DNA from: Tetrahymena thermophila SB210
Lineage: Eukaryota > Ciliophora > Oligohymenophorea > Hymenostomatida > Tetrahymenidae
Assembly: GCF_000189635.1 (NCBI RefSeq)
Contig: NW_002476454.1
Coordinates: 682,001-746,000 of the forward strand
Reading direction: 5' to 3'
Length of the DNA stretch: 64,000 nt
Made by a program: the position numbers and the translations under genes
Part shown: piece by piece, positions 35,601 to 49,624 of the stretch
How the letters are laid out: the number at the start of each line of letters is the position of its first letter
How positions within the stretch are numbered: position 1 is the stretch's first letter
The notes under the pieces: model-generated
The model's input: only the letters and a program-made list of their open reading frames with translations
The model's database searches: none
Told to the model about the DNA's origin: nothing

Positions 35601-38600
35601 TAGTGATTTACTAGATGAATACAAATAAGCTGAATACTTTTTAACAAATAATAAGAAAGTATTATTCAAAAACGAATATAACTAAGATAAAGTATAGAAT
35701 TTATATAAATAAATTAAATCAATAGTTAGCATTCTAAGAGAGAAATTTGTTTTGTATTGCTTCAACTAAACTATTTCTTTTAAGATTTAGTAGTAGATCG
35801 CTTCTATTAATAATATGGTTTCTTAGTTTGATATAAATAAATGCAGTTACCTTGAAATAATTATTTTTCTTTCACTCAAGCTGATGTAAGGATAAACTTC
35901 AAACTCTTTTTCTTATTAATTTTAATCTAAAAATGCAACAATTAACGCAAACTTTTGTGATTTCTTAGAATCAATTATGAATGAGATATAAGACCAAGAA
36001 ATATTGATGAAGTCAATTACTTTTATGCTTGAGAATATTCTAATTTGTATATCTAATTTGATAGATTAAAACAATTAGGTTATGCAAGTTTAAGTTCTCA
36101 ATTTATTCAATATAATCCTTTAAAAAATCAAAGATAATATCTCAAACCTTAAATCAGATGATAAAAAGCTTATTAGTGAAATTTTAACTTCATATTTTTG
36201 TTTTCCTACCTTGCTTCTTGGATTAAGCAGTACAAAGACATATTATGTTAACTAGACTTACCTGAAAACAATAAACAGTACTGTTTTCTACTGCTCTCAG
36301 CTTATATAACCAGATAGCAAATCACATAGCAATCTTATTTCTACACTTACTAAATATGTTGAGTAGATTACTAACACTTATGTAGATTTGATAAAAGATA
36401 CTCAAGTCACAAACTTCTAAGAAGAAAGTTTGAATTTGACCCAGATTTCAAGGATAAGAACTTCTAATTCAAGGTCTTTATCTATAAGATAAAATTTTAA
36501 ACTAAAAACTAAAAACAATGGTAGTATTTAGCATTTAGATGTTTCTGCTCTTTTCTTATAAGAAACAACTACTTTACCAGCTTCTCAATAAGATCAGCTT
36601 GTAAAATATATAACATTTTTTAATTTTAAATTTAACCCTTCATTTTAAAAAATAGATCTTGTTTGATGCATTAAATAAACTAATGAACTATTTTCTAAAG
36701 TTTAAGAAGCAAGAAGTGCAACAAAACACAGAAAGAAAAAGACTAAAGTCTTTATTTACTATGCATTCACATAATGAAAAAAAAGAAGCCTAAACAGCAT
36801 AGTTTGGTTAATTTTAATAAATTAATAGAAATATCTTAGATAATTTACCAAGCATAATAGAAGCATTTTTGCATTGCTGGCCGTTATCAAATAGTTTTTA
36901 AAATTATTAAAATAAATTAACAAGCAAAGGCATACTGCAATACAAATATGATTCCTTTGTTGAATTTAATCAGGTAAACATTTCAATACATTTTATTCAA
37001 TTAATTTAAAAAATTATTTTAATAAAAAAGTAATATTAACAAGAGCTTAAAAATAACAGCCTTAACTAAAAAGATTCTTTAAGGTAAAAGATCATAGCTA
37101 TTATGAAACCAATTTTTACTTAATTTAGTGTTGACACTATGCATGCACTATTTAAGCTCTACACAAATAATATTTGCAATGAATGGTATAATGAAGAAGA
37201 GTATCCTATCAATTTGTATAAATTAATGGATCTCATAATTTCTCTTGATATAAACTTGGTTGATTTTATTAATGTATGCTTAAAAAGTGATATGGTACTA
37301 CAAATCACAAACTTTTATAATACTAGAATATCTATTCCCAAGAATACATTTCCTTTCAGTAGATAAATAGCTATAAACGAAATCAACGTTCTCAGCTTCA
37401 CCTATATAATATTTTCAATCTATCCTATTGATGACACGAAAATGCCTGATAATTACTTACAAGATATTTGGATTCCTGCAAATAAATTCTTTTAGTAATT
37501 ATTAAAAGATAATTTTATAAATTTAAAAATCAATTTAACTTAAAAATATTATTTTTAATCATTAAATAAATAATATTTTATCTTGGTTTTTTAAATAAAT
37601 ATAATTCATATTAAATAGACAATTCAAAAGTTCCAAGCACTCATAAAGCTTAGTTTGGTTGGTTGAAAGTATATTTATGATGAGTCAAAAGTTTTCTCCT
37701 AATCAAGCTATGGTAGATCGTACTTTTAGGAAAGAATTAAGAAGGCTAGTTAAGGGAATTCTTTTAACTCTTTCTTAAATAGCTGCAAATAAAATATAAT
37801 TCACTAGTGTTGTACCTACAGCTGTAATTAAAAGTACATCAGATGCTGTTCGCCGCCTTTCTGAAATTAATGACTTTACCTTGATAGCACCTATGTCTCC
37901 AATAATATATTAAATGTGCCTAGACAAGCCTGATTTTATGATATTCTAACTACCAAAAATAGATGTAGTTTTTCAAATTAATTTTAAATTAATAATTAAA
38001 TAAATTTATATTATAAGGAACTTAAAGACATAGGAGATGAGTAGTTTATTCTTTACAATTAGATTATTTGTTATAAGGTCCTAAGTGATTTAAGCTATGA
38101 ACTACTTTAAAATATTTACGCAAGTGACGAAAGAATCACAAAGATTACACAAAACTTTTTATTTGATTTATTTAAAGCAATAGAGAAAAAGAAATTAGAT
38201 AATAACTAAATTATTCATGAAATATATGCATCTTAGCTTATTAATTCTTTACTTAAAAATAGCGGATAGCTATTAGCAAAAGAGATCAGAAAAAATATAA
38301 TTGAGCTTTTTAATAGCTAAGTAAATTTAAAAAATAAATAATAAAGTAAATCAATATTTTTCGAATAAACTAATTAGGATTTCTTTAACTGCGACTTTTA
38401 AACTTTAAGAAATTGGAAGGACATTATAGATAGAATTTCAGACCAAGGTGATCTCTTTAAAGAATTCTTGACTAAGTAAGTTTGTTTAAATAAATAAAAT
38501 TGAATTAAAACTTTTTTTATAAATTACTGCAGAGATGGGTTATTCTAAAATTTAGTATCAAAAAACCACGAGTAAAGTCATAGAATTAAAAAATTGTTTA

Positions 38601-39516
38601 GAGTTTGCTTTATAATTTACTCAGGAAATGTTGATAAATATTCTAAAAAGTTACTCGATATTTTAGAAGCTTTAAATGAAATAATTATTAATTACGAAGA
38701 TTCTCATTAACCAAACATCTATATTCTTGTATAATTTTTTTCTTGACAAAAAAATAAATTTAATCTTTTATTTATCATTTTTAGATCCTATTTTGTTTTA
38801 GAATCCTTGTACTCAGAATGTCTAAGCAAACATTAAATGATTAATTTAGAATAGTATGGCCTGCTATTTTAACATTCTTAATGAAAATATTTAATGATAA
38901 AAGAAAAAAAACTAATACTAGTCTCAATCTAGTTTTAGCAGCTATTAAATTCATTGAATTGCTATCAATTGTTTAATTAGAGGAATTTTATTTTTATGAG
39001 TGGATGTTTGCTTTTGACTGTAAAATCATTTGATAACTTAATTGATCATGGATTTTTAATTTATAATATTTTGTTTTTTTAATCAGTTTTAGGAGTTAAA
39101 ATTGAAAAGATAAAAGTTCCTAGCGATGGAATGAGTTTAAATATGAGTATGAGTTGTGTTGTTACACCATTTTAATATAAATAGCCACTAGCTTGCTATT
39201 TTGGAGAGCCTTACTAACTTGATTATATAAATTCAATAAATGATAATGAAATATAAACCAATTTTGAAAAAGATTAAAGAAAAATCATTGTCACAGAATC
39301 CTGTGTAAAATCAAATATTTTATTTATCAAAAGTAATTAAATTTTATGTCTGAATAGGTTGAAAACGAAGGAGAGTTAAACTCAAAAGTTCTTTACTTAT
39401 GCTAATATTTAATTGATATTAACCATAAAAGATTGAGTATAGATAATGAACTACTTGAACAAGTTATAGAATAAGACTTTATAGAATTAAATAAAATCTT
39501 TTTTGAGATAAAATGA
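32614..39516 (+). CDS. DOP1: DOP1/DOPEY family protein, endosome-Golgi traffic
   Basis: DOP1 proteins are very large leucine-zipper-like proteins that act with the MON2 scaffold and flippases on endosome-to-Golgi membranes. The N-terminal signature is clear: EKSNEWADSSNWL, then IPHKEIFAKRLAQCLYPSLP, SKVHGLALTTYDKIF and LALYAIGLFPFFQFAS. The next family block is LPGLEDNDESVQRQT with FFAALWMTILRIPRIRIGG. The rest is a long run of helical segments, as in the family. More than ten introns are needed to reach TGA 39514-39516, giving about 1,950 residues, the normal size. Internal exon borders past 35000 were followed only roughly. Confidence 0.9.
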
Positions 39517-40083
39517 AACTTTTGAATTTATTTTAAGTAAGAAAATCTACCCATTTATAATTATTGTAATATTTTATTTATTATACCACTTTATATAATC
39601 ATAAATGTAAAAATATAATAATCAAATTTAATTAACAAATAAACTATTAATATAAATAAACTCATCAATATTTATAACTATCAAAATTTAGATTAAAGTT
39701 TTTAAAAAATTAAAAAAAACTTAAAAATGTCATGAATTAATAATGATTTAATTTTTGTTTTTTTCACAGAATTTTCTTAACTTTGATTTATTTTTTTATT
39801 ATTTATTAATATAAATTATAAAAATAAAATACTAAACAAAATTCAAATTTTTCTTTCAATTTTTAAAGGATTAAGTTTTCTAATTTTGTCATAAATCAGT
39901 TGCTATTAGGATTTTGTTCTTAGATATTGCGTTAATAAAATTCAATAGAACAAATAAAATAGAAAATAATAATTTATTTTAAATAATTTTTAGAAAAATT
40001 GAATAAATTGAAAAAAGAGAATTAATTTGAAGTCAATTTACAAAATATTAAATATGATGCAATTTATTTATAAGAAATGAATT
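39517..40083. other. convergent intergenic region
   Basis: About 570 bases between the 3' ends of the DOP1 and leucine-rich-repeat genes. Nothing is recognised. Confidence 0.55.
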
Positions 40084-42262
40084 TCATATATATTGTGATG
40101 ATTTAAAAATTTTTAATTAAAAATAATTTATAAATGCATTTGTTTATTAATTGAGTTAGTTATTTTTTGTAGCTTCAGCTTTAGTTTTTAATGTATGTAA
40201 GTCTCTTAGATTTGTGCATAATATCAATAAATAATTATGAATCTGGGCTTCTAAAAATACAGAAAATTAAATAATTAAATGAAAGAAACATTTTAAAATT
40301 TACAATCTAAATAAGAAATAAACTATCATTAATTTTTAACATTTGTTGAGTCTTTTTGCTAATTTTATGATTCCTAACTTTTCTACTTTATTTTAACTTA
40401 TAATAATAAAAGTCAAAAAACAATTAAATGATCTAATTAATTACATTCCTATAATTAAATCTAAAAAATTTAAATGTTTCAGATTTTTCAAACCATTTCC
40501 TATTCCTTCCATACCATCTACACCTATGTTACATCCACTTTTTAAATTAAAATAAATATAATGCCAAGTTTTATGATTTTAATTAACTTTCCAATTGTAA
40601 GATATAGTCTTTGTAGATGGCGACAAAATTTTAAACCTTAACCTAAATATTTAGCACCCTCAGATCCTGATTGTTTGTAAAATAAATATTGTACGATTTA
40701 TCATAGAATTACTTAATATTACCTATTTCATTTCTAATAAATTTAAAAGTAAATAAAAATGATTAAAAATATATTAGTTAATTAATTACCTTACTATAGT
40801 TAAGTCGAGTAATATTAAATGATAACATTTTGAGAGACTTTCTGCAAAAAATTTTATGCCTACATGATCTATTTAATTTTCTCTTTTAAAAGTTTTGAAG
40901 AAATAAAAAAACAAGTTTTAACATATTTTAAAAATAGAGTGAGTAATAAATTACTGTCCTATCCTAAGATATAATTTTTTTAGTATGCCCAACTTTTCTA
41001 ATCCTCTAGATAATTATTTAAGTCCTTCATTTTCAATATAATTGCCTCTGTTTAATTAAATAGTACGAAATTTATTTTTAAAAATATAACTTAAATTTTT
41101 TAATTTTATAAATTACATTCCAAATGAAATAGATAAATTAGTTATCTTTGAGCAGCTATTCAAAGCATTTTCTAAGTAATAGCACACTTTCTTAGAGTAC
41201 TAGTTATCGCTAATTATTATTAAAATAATATAATTCTAATAATTTTGTTCTTCAAATACTTTAATATTTCTATAGTAAATTCCTTTAAAAAGCTGAGCTA
41301 TGATACTGTTTCAATTATTTACTAAAGTGGATTATCATCAATGTGCATTTAACTATTTTGAAATAAAAAACTATAAGCAAAATAATTTAATGAATTATAA
41401 GCTTCTACTTTCCTAAAATAAGAGTTAAACTCCTGAGTACCACACATTTTTTTAGAGCTTGGGATACTTCCAAAAATTCATTTTATTGCAACTCTTTACT
41501 ATATTGTAAATATATATTTTAGTCTAAAAAAATTAATTTATTTAAATAATTTAAACCTTTGTACAATAATCTTGATTTCTTACAGTTTATCTAAAGTAGG
41601 AATACTTGAAAGTAAATAGAAGATACATAGAGAAGAATAACTTTAAAGTTAGTTTTTACTTTATTTTATAAAAAACTTAAATTAAAAAATTTTTATAAGC
41701 AAAAGTACTCTTAAATTTCAAGTGAATATTTTTTGATCTCTTTACATTGCAAAAGAGACTTTCCTATTTCTTTGATTCCCTACATTCCCACAAAATTACC
41801 TCTATTCAAAAGATTTTATAATTTGTTATCATATTTAAAATAAAAAAATTGAATTTAATAAAAAATATGAAAAGAGTAATTTATTTTTAGCGATCAATCA
41901 ACATACTCGCTTATTTCTAACTATAGATCTTCAATTTTAGTATTTCTTAAAATATCTTATCCTAGTTTTTTAGCTCCATCTATTCCTTTAGATTTTCCAC
42001 TATAAATTTTAATATAATAATGATACATAAAGTAGTTATTAATTCAATAAAAAGTTAATGAAGAAAGTAAATTTTGTTTCATTTTAAAACGATTTCTTAT
42101 TGTTTATCTTTTCTCTTTTTTCTATTTAACAAAAAATATTTTATTTATATAATGATTACATCCCTAAACTTAGAATTTGTTTCATTATTTTTGAATAGAT
42201 ATATATCTTTAAATAAAAGATCTATCTAGATTTGTTCAACTGGAGTTAATACTATACTAAAT
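40084..42262 (-). CDS. leucine-rich-repeat protein, start unresolved
   Basis: The minus strand encodes a row of LRRs of the ciliate type with a Gly core: CNIGVDGMEGIGNGLKNLKH (about 40470-40545), NYIENEGLKQLSRGLEKLG (about 40985-41060), CYYLENALNSCSKITNLSI (about 41125-41195), RGNFVGMQGIKEIGKSL (about 41750-41810) and GKSKGIDGAKKLGQDIL (about 41950-42005). Such repeats form an RNase-inhibitor-like horseshoe for protein binding. Introns fall between most repeats, so each repeat sits on about one exon. The last exon ends at TGA, complement of 40084-40086. The 5'-most exon I can see ends near 42170 and extends back to about 42262, without a clear ATG. Binding partner is unknown. Confidence 0.75.
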
Positions 42263-43253
42263 GATAATAAATACACACTTAATTATATTGATGAAAACCA
42301 AAATATTATTATTATTATTATTGATGTTTGTTGGTAAAAATTAAATTATTAAACTATTCAACAATAAATAAAATAATTCATCAAATATTTAAAATTTAAT
42401 TATTTAAATTGTAAAATAAAGCTATTTACTTAATGATCACAACTAAATTCTTCATAATTAATCCATACTTTTATTACTTTTTCATTCAAAATTATTTTTT
42501 TAATAACCTAATTATTATTTTTACTCAAATAAAAATTAATAAACATTTCTTGTAATTCTAAATAAATTATGAAAATAATTTTATTTTTTTTGTTACAAAT
42601 AAAAACACATTTATAAAGGGTCATCAAGCAAATAAACTTATAAAATTTATTAATTGGGAGCTAATTTTTAGTTTCATTAAATATAATTGTAAAAATAATA
42701 AAAAATACTTTGTATTTTTACATATTTAATCATGATAATAAATTAATTTAAAACCATGAGAAATGATTTTGAAATTTTGAAATATTTTATTTTTCTATTA
42801 AGAAAATGGCATAAACAAACAACTATTCACAACTTAAAAATTAGGTAAATTGAGTGATTGAAGTGAATATTGCTGAAGTTAATAAAATTTTGTATATCTT
42901 AAATGTAGCGATAAGAAATAATTGAAAAAAAATATAAAATCTTCTGAAATTTTAAGAAAAATAAATAAATAATTAATTAATTAATTATCCCTAACATAAA
43001 TAAGTGATAAAAGCTTATTGAAAAATAATAAAGTTTTCATCAATATTTTGCTTAATTGATTGATTGATTGACTGACTGACTGATAAAAATAAAAAGATAA
43101 TTAATTATTTGTATTATTTTATTGTAAAAAACAAGTAGCAAGAAACAATCAAACAAACAAACAAAACATAAATAAATAAATAAACAAAGAAGAAAGGTAT
43201 AACAAAAAACTAACCTTTTTACAAGAAAAAATTCTTAATTATATAGAGTTTAT
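42263..43253. other. divergent intergenic region with simple repeats
   Basis: A/T-rich DNA with short simple repeats: (ATT)n near 42305-42325, (AATT)n near 42970-42990, and GATT units changing to GACT at 43046-43082. The first exon of the LRR gene may lie at the left end. Confidence 0.5.
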
Positions 43254-44035
43254 ATGAGCAATAATAAATCAAATAAGTAGATTATGTTGGATCTACTGAG
43301 GTAATCCAACAAGCAATTAGACTTGATACCTAACAGTAATCTCGAATTAACATTGGAAGAATTAAGCGAGCTCAATTAGATTAAAAATAAGCTGAACACA
43401 CTGAAGATAATAAACGATTTCTATCCTTAAAAGAAGAAGCACATGTAATATATGATATTTATTAACTAAAGAATATAAATAATGTTTTAAACTTTTTCTT
43501 AAGTTGTTGAAAGTAATTAAAAGCATTTAAAGCGAGGAAATCAATTTAAAAACTTTCAGTAGCTAATAGCAGAAAAAACAGATGATAGCCTATCAATGCT
43601 TAATTCTCTAATTTGTTTTTTTTTTAAAATAATAGAAATGGTTCAGTTTAAAATGGAATACATTTGCACAATATGGAGCAGAATTTATTTAACGACTTAG
43701 AAGAAAGGATATAGGCTTTCAAGGTATGGCATTGAATAATTAAATTAACAAATTGCTAAGAATTGTGAGAAAATACATTTAAGAATCAACACAAATTTAC
43801 ATATTGAATATTTACAATAATAAATCTTAAGCATTTTTTTTATAAACTTATAGCAAAAAATAAGATCAATAGATAAATATCGAATCTATATACTAAATTA
43901 AAAAGCGCTGACAAAAGAGAGATCCCTTTATTTACTAAGAAGCCTAATAAACATGGCTTTCTAATCGTCAAACTTATCGATTATCTATAACTCTAAAAAG
44001 AACTAAGAATAGGTTCATTTATTTACTACGACTGA
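43254..44035 (+). CDS. small helical protein of unknown function
   Basis: The gene opens MSNNKSNKQIMLDLLRQS from ATG 43254 and encodes helical, Leu/Lys/Gln-rich sequence (LTLEELSELNQIKNKLNTLK). Further exons give KHLKRGNQFKNFQQLIAEK, then HNMEQNLFNDLEERIQAFK (about 43630-43722). The last exon gives NRQISNLYTKLKSADKREIP and ends GSFIYYD at TGA 44033-44035. Three introns are inferred (about 43443-43512, one near 43600-43632, and 43723-43855). I recognise no family. Because only TGA stops, other frames stay open here, so exon joins are uncertain while the exons themselves read well. Confidence 0.6.
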
Positions 44036-44620
44036 ACACTTCAATGTAACTGCAGTTTATTTAGCATTATAAATTTTTGATTATTTTTTTATCAAATCTT
44101 CAATAGCGAGTGTGTGTTACACCTAAGCTCTTTCTTTTTTTTTAGTACGCAAGAAAAATTTTGATTATTAAATAATCACATTATATAACTTATTTTCTTA
44201 ATTTTATTTTTCTTTAATTATGAGCGCAAAATAATTTATAAAAATTACAAATCAAAAATCTTCAAATTAATTAACACTAATTGATTGATTTTTTTCAAAT
44301 TGAATAAATTATCAAGCCAAAACATTTTCACAATGCTCTTTTTATAAAATATTTACTGAAAGTATTCTAATCTATTAAATTTGCCAGTAACAAAATTCTC
44401 ATTCAAGTATTTTAACTGAGCTCATTCACTTTACATTTTTAATTAAACCTGAAAGAAAATATCTTGCTTAACCTTTTATATCCTAATTAAATAAGATATT
44501 GCAAATTAATTATTATTTATTTATTAGCTTTAATGTAGTTAGATAAAAAAATTTGAATATTAATAAAATAAATAATATCTAATTGTTAATTTTTACATTT
44601 ATTTTTTATATAAAAAATAG
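44036..44620. other. intergenic region, probably including an unseen first exon
   Basis: About 580 bases. The stretch near 44332-44560 contains an open frame reading ALFIKYLLKVFQSIKF that could belong to the phosphodiesterase N-terminus, but I cannot join it with confidence. Confidence 0.4.
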
Positions 44621-47600
44621 ATTCCAAACGATGACTTAAAAAAAATTTCTTGTGAATTAAAAGCTTTTTTAACAGGAGAAAATAAAAAAGAAATAATTGA
44701 AAACTCAAACGAAAGACCAGATTTAGAATGCTTTTCATAATATTTTGGAAACAAAAAATACTTTTTCTTAAAATTAAACAATTCAAATTTTTTCATATTT
44801 GAAATGGAATCTATCTTATTTTCATACTTCCTTAAGCTACCCTTCAAGAGCTGCTTTTTGATATTTAATTTTATGATAGACATTGTCAATGATATTTAAA
44901 ACTCTAAAATTGTTAAAGAAAACCTCCTTTCAATTCTTCACATGACTAAATTTTAGTATCTAAGATTTTCTTATGAAATTTTGAAATCTATTATGTGTGA
45001 ACTCATCAGATATCATCTGCAGTCAGATTGGTAAAATAATTAGTTCTGATTATCAGCATTTTATCTAGTTTAATAAATATATAGTGACATTTTAAATAAT
45101 GGAGATTCTGATAGTGAAAATTAGTGGGATATCATCACTGACCAAGATAAAATCTATATACCAATAGGAGATTCTAAATTTGTTTAGTTTATTTTATGCA
45201 TTAAAAGCTTTAAATTGAATCTGTTTACTTTTGTTGAAAGAGTAAATAATTTAAAAATCCATTTCGTTAAATTAACTTAAATTTAAATATTTCTCAAAGC
45301 TAACAAAGTAATGGAGATATTTTATAAGTATGGTTTCAAATTTCAGTTCAAAAGAATATACGATGGAAATTATTGATTCTAAGAACTAAAATAGTCTTTT
45401 CTTTTTATTTGACAAAAAGAGATAGCTCATTTATTAGCCTCATCCTATTCCCATTGAATTTGAGTAATGATTTTATTTGTAAATACTCAAAAATTAAAGT
45501 TTATAAAAATAATTATCAATTTAGTCTTTTTCATATTCCTGATAATTATCAACTTGGCGAATAGCTCCTTCTAGATGATTTGATTTTCGAAGAAGAAAAT
45601 AAGAGACTGATTGGTAAAGTTATTGATGAGCTAGAGCTTGGAGAGAAAAACTTTGGAAATGTAGATCAAAAATAATATCAAATTGATATAATCCCTCTGA
45701 GAAACTAATTTAATTAAATTGATTCCTATTTGATACTGACAGAGGATAAAAAGTAAGGGCATTAGAATTTGTAAATTCTAAATAATTTTTTACTGTGAGA
45801 TTAAACCAATCAATATATACAAATAGGAATTAAGATGAAAAAGCAAAAACTGGAAAAAGTAGGAAAAACATCTATTAAGAAATAGAAAAGTATTGCTAAA
45901 ATTTGATAGAGCATTATAGCTTGTAGGAAAACTTTACTCCTTAAGATTTGATGAATTTTTTGAAGGACAAATCAATAGAATATAAGATTTCAACATAACT
46001 CGATGTAGTATATTATAGATTTATTTTTTGGTTTTCTTAATTTTGAGTTTTTGTACAAAAAATAGATAACTGAAGAACAGTACAAGGATTCTTACGTAGT
46101 TGAGTATTATCACACTGATTTGCCTATGTAATTATTTACATTAATATATTTATTTTACAACAAATTAAAATCTATTTTTTTTAGAAAATTTAAGCCAAGA
46201 ATGCTTACCTTGATACCTAAATTTTAAGAGAGCATTACTAGATAAGGTAGTTTTTCTTCCTTGTAGCACCAAACAATAGTAAATGGTAATTCAACTTAAA
46301 TAAAAAAAAAACTAAAATACTAAATTTATTTAAATTGTAAATAGTACCAAAAGAACTATTTAAAGTAAACGATATGGATGTAGATGAACTTTCTCATTGG
46401 GACTTCCCATATAACTAAGTTTCCACAACTGAAGATAAGCTTAGATACGCTTGGTCTATGTTCCATCTAGCTGGTTTTATGGATAAATTAAAGATAGATA
46501 AAGAAGTTTTCTTAAAATTTTTACAATTATTACAGCATAAATATGATAAAAGACAAAACCCATTCCACAATTTCTAGCACGCTATAGCTGGTATACTTAC
46601 TATTATAATTATTAATTTAGATTCAAATTATAATAAATTTTAACTTATTATTTAATATAAATCATTAATAAATAGTATCTCATGCAACTTACTTCTTTAT
46701 TAATGCTAAGTTCTTAGCAAGGTATTTAGACTATTTAGAGTAGTTCACTCTTCTCTTTTCTTCTTTAGGTCATGATGTATCACATACAGGTAGGACTAAC
46801 GCCTTTGAAGTTGCTACACTCTCAAAATTAGCTATTAAATTTAATGATGAATCAGTAATTAATTTCAACTTATAAAAATATGATTATTTATTTAACTTAA
46901 ATATTTAAATAAAAAGGTTTTAGAAAATCATCACTCATCCACACTATTTAAAATAATTTAAAAACATAACATATTTGAATAACTTTCAAACGAAGATGTT
47001 AAAAATATCAGAAAATATTGCATTTCAAACATCTTATCTACAGATATGAAAAAGCATTAAGAATTAACCAAGCAATTTGAAATAAAACTCACCTATCTTA
47101 AATAGGAAGGAACTGACTTGAGTAACATTATTTTTCTTAAAATTTATATCAATTTATATGAATATAAATTTAGTAAAAAGCGAAGCAGATAAAAAGTTGA
47201 TGTGTGGCTTTTTAGTCCATGTTGCAGATCTTACAGGTCCTACAAAGTGTTTTGAACTTGCAAAAGAATGGAGTATGAGAATATGCAAAGAATTCACTCT
47301 TTAAGTAAATTTTTAAAAGTTAATATTTTGAGATTTGCTAAATTAAAAAATAGGTACAAGAAGAAGAGCATTTAGGATTACCAGTGACACCTTACCTAGT
47401 AGGTTTAGAATCTATGGAGATAATATCTAAACAAGAAGGAAACTTTGCCAAAATAATTGTACTACCTCTGTATAGTGTATTATCTGAATTTGCAGGACCA
47501 GAATTTAAGTAAATGGTCAAAAACTGTGAAAATAATATATCTTAATGGGAAAAAATACATTAAGAAGAAAAATAAAAAAAAGAAACAATACTCACGGAAT

Positions 47601-47629
47601 CAATAAATAATGTAAATGGAACTAAGTGA
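44621..47629 (+). CDS. 3',5'-cyclic nucleotide phosphodiesterase, N-terminus incomplete
   Basis: Class I phosphodiesterases hydrolyse cAMP or cGMP. The catalytic domain shows NPFHNFQHAIAG (near 46560), the metal site SLGHDVSHTGRTNAF (near 46765), ESV followed by LENHHSSTLFK (near 46850 and 46920), HVADLTGPTKCFELAKEW (near 47220) and EEEHLGLPVTPY (near 47355). The His and Asp metal ligands are all in place; the motif usually HD-hydrophobic-(D/N)-H has Ser before the last His. TGA is at 47627-47629. The preceding region (44621-46200) is a long helical, possibly regulatory part with many introns, including one of 32 nt at 45795-45826. The first exon begins at an acceptor, so the true start lies upstream. 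Confidence 0.88.
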
Positions 47630-48388
47630 AAACTTATACTAACCAAGCTCTTTATATCTCTCTCATTCTTTAAAAATATAACAATTAGCGAAAAAAGTAT
47701 AGATAGAGAGGATATTTATAAAAATTATTTTACCTTTCTTATTAACTAACTTATTTGCTAATTAAGTTTAATAATATATTAGAAAAAATATATTCAAAAA
47801 TGCTGTATATCAATAAATAAATCAATCAATCAATCACTTCAAAAGTTTACGTTATTTAATACCTATCCGAGCTTAATTTAGTTATTATAATTAATATGAA
47901 ATTCGCTTACTTGTCTTGGTAAATTGCAATAAACTCCAAAACATTAGTCAGCTATCATCAATCAATCAATAATACAACAAAAAATAAATAAGTAAATAAA
48001 TAAATAAACAACAAATAAATCTTTCTTCTTTATGAAAAATTTTTTGCCTAAAATAATAAATAATAAAAATAATAATAATTTTCCTTTTTCGTTTTAAAAG
48101 TATGAAAACCATACAAACAAATATCACCTATAATTATCAAATTTAAAATATTAATTTTGTAAATGGAATTTTTGTTTATCTTTGAGATCCATGTAAGCAT
48201 TTATTGTGTTCTTAAACCACAACATTTTTTCCTTATTTTTTATGAGATGTTTATTTTAATTTTAATTATTTAAATCTAAATTCTTTTTTTAATTTTAAAG
48301 TTTTGAGAAAATTAATAGAACATTTCAAAAATAATTTACAAAACAAGAAAATATATAAATAATTCAATATGAAACATTCATTCTAAAA
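47630..48388. other. convergent intergenic region
   Basis: About 760 bases between converging genes, with CAAT/AAAT simple runs near 47812-47835 and 47970-48020. No feature is supported. Confidence 0.5.
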
Positions 48389-49624
48389 TCATTTAAAAGC
48401 TTTTTAGTTTTAAAGTAAGAAATCAATTTGTAATTCATTGAATTTATCATCAAAGATATTATTATAGTGCTGTATAAATTTTTCAAACTGTTACTAACTA
48501 TAACTGAGGTTTTTATTTCCAAAAAATAAGCTGATGATGCTTGTTGTGACGGGATGAGAAATTGAATATTTTTCTTTAAATTAATCATAATTACTTTAAT
48601 TAAAAATTGTTGATTTCTTATCTTCAAGAATTAAATACTATATTGTTCTACACGCGCAAAATAACTCATTGAAAAAAATAGTGTCTATATCAAGCATTTA
48701 ATCTTAATACACCATTTCAATTATAGATTTATGGCAGTAAGCCTTCGTGTAGTAGTTACAATAATCAAAGGTATTGTAAGAAGAAGCTCCAAAATCTAAT
48801 AATATTAGCTCTAATTTATTATTCCTAATTCCAAATGCAGTGTTCTGAGGTTTAATATCGCCATGTATTAAGTTAGTTTTAATTAATCCTACAATTCTGT
48901 TCATTAATCTTATTAAGAGAGAAGCCATAAACTAATCGTTCTTTAAATACATATTATTTGGTATTAAACAAAAGTCTTCTAAGGTACAAATACAAAATTC
49001 CATGCAAATTACTTAATTTTAAAAATCAGCATAGATAAATTTTGGCTGATATTCATAACATAACTGTTAAACTATCATAACCTCTCTCTTAAATTAATCA
49101 CTATCGTCAATATATTTTAGTGCTACTGGAATAAACTATTTTGTTAATTAGTTTTAGCAAATATAAGCATCTTAATATTAAAGTTGCATCAAATCCAAAC
49201 AAACCTTCCCTTAGGATCCTTATCCAACCAATTAAGACCAACCTAGTAGTTAGAGGTTTGGTCTTTTTTATTAACTTAATAGAAGCCATTGAAATAATAT
49301 TTATTATGATTTTATATAATTTTTAGGATCAGCAAATTGTTAAACTATATTTTAAGTTTATCTAAAATAAAAATCTTTCACCTCTGGTTCATTTATATTA
49401 TTCTATGAAGTTATACTGCCTCCTAGAGTTGTAGCTCGTGAGTTAAAATTTGTTGTGCTCTATTATGTGGTATAAAAAGAGTTTGCTTTTTCTTGAAATG
49501 AAAATTTTTTATCTTATTTAATTAGCTCAATTGTAATTTGTTCATATTCCTCCTCTTCTTAAATTCTGTATTATACCATGTTAGTATTAGGAATTAATTT
49601 TACAAATGATTCGCTCATATCCAT
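48389..49624 (-). CDS. protein kinase, non-RD type
   Basis: An intronless frame of 411 codons runs from ATG (complement of 49622-49624) to TGA (complement of 48389-48391). The kinase domain begins around residue 130 with the glycine loop LVGQGSQGKV and the ATP-binding lysine in VALKYIDD. The catalytic loop is IHGDIKPQNTAFG, with Gly instead of Arg before the catalytic Asp, and LLDFGASS supplies the metal-binding Asp. All catalytic residues are present, so activity is expected. The N-terminal part is Gln-rich and the C-terminal end is helical. No close subfamily is recognised. Confidence 0.88.

Noticed and set aside
43505-44285. Single long open frame across the small-protein gene.
   Set aside because: With only TGA as stop, long frames are common in this DNA; its composition is poor compared with the exon-by-exon reading.
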